DNA of 64,000 nucleotides from Siphonodentalium dalli (lineage: Eukaryota > Mollusca > Scaphopoda > Gadilida > Siphonodentaliidae): NCBI GenBank assembly GCA_032622095.1, contig CP136063.1, forward strand, positions 86,965,980 to 87,029,979, read 5' to 3'. Of this stretch, positions 63,680 through 64,000 are shown in pieces. Under the pieces are notes generated by a model. It searched no databases. It was not told the origin of the DNA and was given only the letters and a program-made list of their open reading frames with translations. Position 1 is the stretch's first letter; each line of letters opens with the position of its first letter. The position numbers were made by a program, and so were the translations under genes.

Positions 63680-64000
63680 GCTGCAGGGTGTGCCAATGGA
63701 TTCAAATATGAAATCCAAGATGGCTCCATGCGCCCATGTCTTTTAACAAATTTCGGAAGAATTGGACAGCTTCCATCCAGAGGTCACACGATATGAAGTT
63801 TGAATGAGGGATGTCACCCCGAAAATCCGTATGAAGTTTGATGACAATCGGATGAGGGAAGTGGCCTGTAGGGTGTGCTAAGGATTTAGTCATGCAAAGA
63901 GTAAAATCCAAGATGGCTGCTGGCGGCCATGTTTTTCAACAAAATTTCAGAAATAATTGATGGCTCCCATCTAGAGTTCACCCTGAAGATCCACATGAAG
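63680..64000 (+). repeat. Dispersed repeat Q array, reaching the window edge
   Basis: GAAATCCAAGATGGCTCCAT, GATGACAATCGGATGAGGGA, GTGGCCTGTAGGGTGTGCTA and AAATCCAAGATGGCTGCTGG follow in order as two units. It is the same family as 35885-36330. Confidence 0.7.

Noticed and set aside
1-64000. CRISPR array
   Set aside because: The regular palindromic repeats are long, diverged, irregularly spaced and bounded by TA or TTAA; the genome is eukaryotic.

Overview
The window looks like a gene-poor, AT-rich stretch of an invertebrate animal genome, most probably a bivalve mollusc. It has short exons with GT/AG splice sites separated by kilobase introns. It is saturated with short non-autonomous DNA transposons and has no bacterial-style gene packing. 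The bivalve guess rests on repeat flavour: frequent ACATGTA words and dispersed motifs such as AAGATGGCTGCTGGCGGCCATG-like and GAACCCAAATTCGAACTTGA units. It is inference, about 0.6.

One host gene is clear. Six exons on the minus strand (45914-45809, 35863-35641, 29881-29767, 8209-8030, 6588-6458, 4446-4263) join in phase into 313 uninterrupted codons. They encode the first two C2 domains of an MCTP protein (multiple C2 and transmembrane domain protein, an ER-anchored calcium/phospholipid-binding protein). The N-terminal exons must lie to the right, at or beyond 45.9 kb. The third C2 and the two C-terminal membrane segments must lie left of 4263 or outside the window. No other host gene is certain. 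Two unidentified ORFs (36669-36986 minus, and 62238-62421 plus behind a possible splice acceptor) deserve a look.

Most of the rest is intron filled with mobile elements. Family H is a near-perfect ~213 bp palindrome starting CAGT at TA targets (Tc1/mariner type), with 23 copies. Families A, C, D and E are 200-400 bp elements with CCCTTT termini at TTAA targets (piggyBac type), and I, F, M, N and K are further TTAA-flanked units. Family G is hAT-like, with CAAGCCTG or CAGGCCTG ends, 8-bp target duplications and internal hairpins. A frameshifted 2.5 kb non-LTR retrotransposon remnant (11178-13709) ends in a (TTATC)n tail. There are two tRNA-derived SINE-like units and several old dispersed repeats. 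No transposase gene for the DNA elements is visible, so all are non-autonomous here.

The most interesting signal is structural. Three TTAA families with different termini (A, D, E) carry the same ~68-bp hairpin module, and its stem differs between families by changes on both arms. The palindrome arms of individual H copies share copy-specific substitutions. Nested insertions inside the window demonstrate both the TTAA and the TA target duplications and give a relative order: C older than H, H older than E. One A element begins eight bases into an MCTP intron, just sparing the splice donor.
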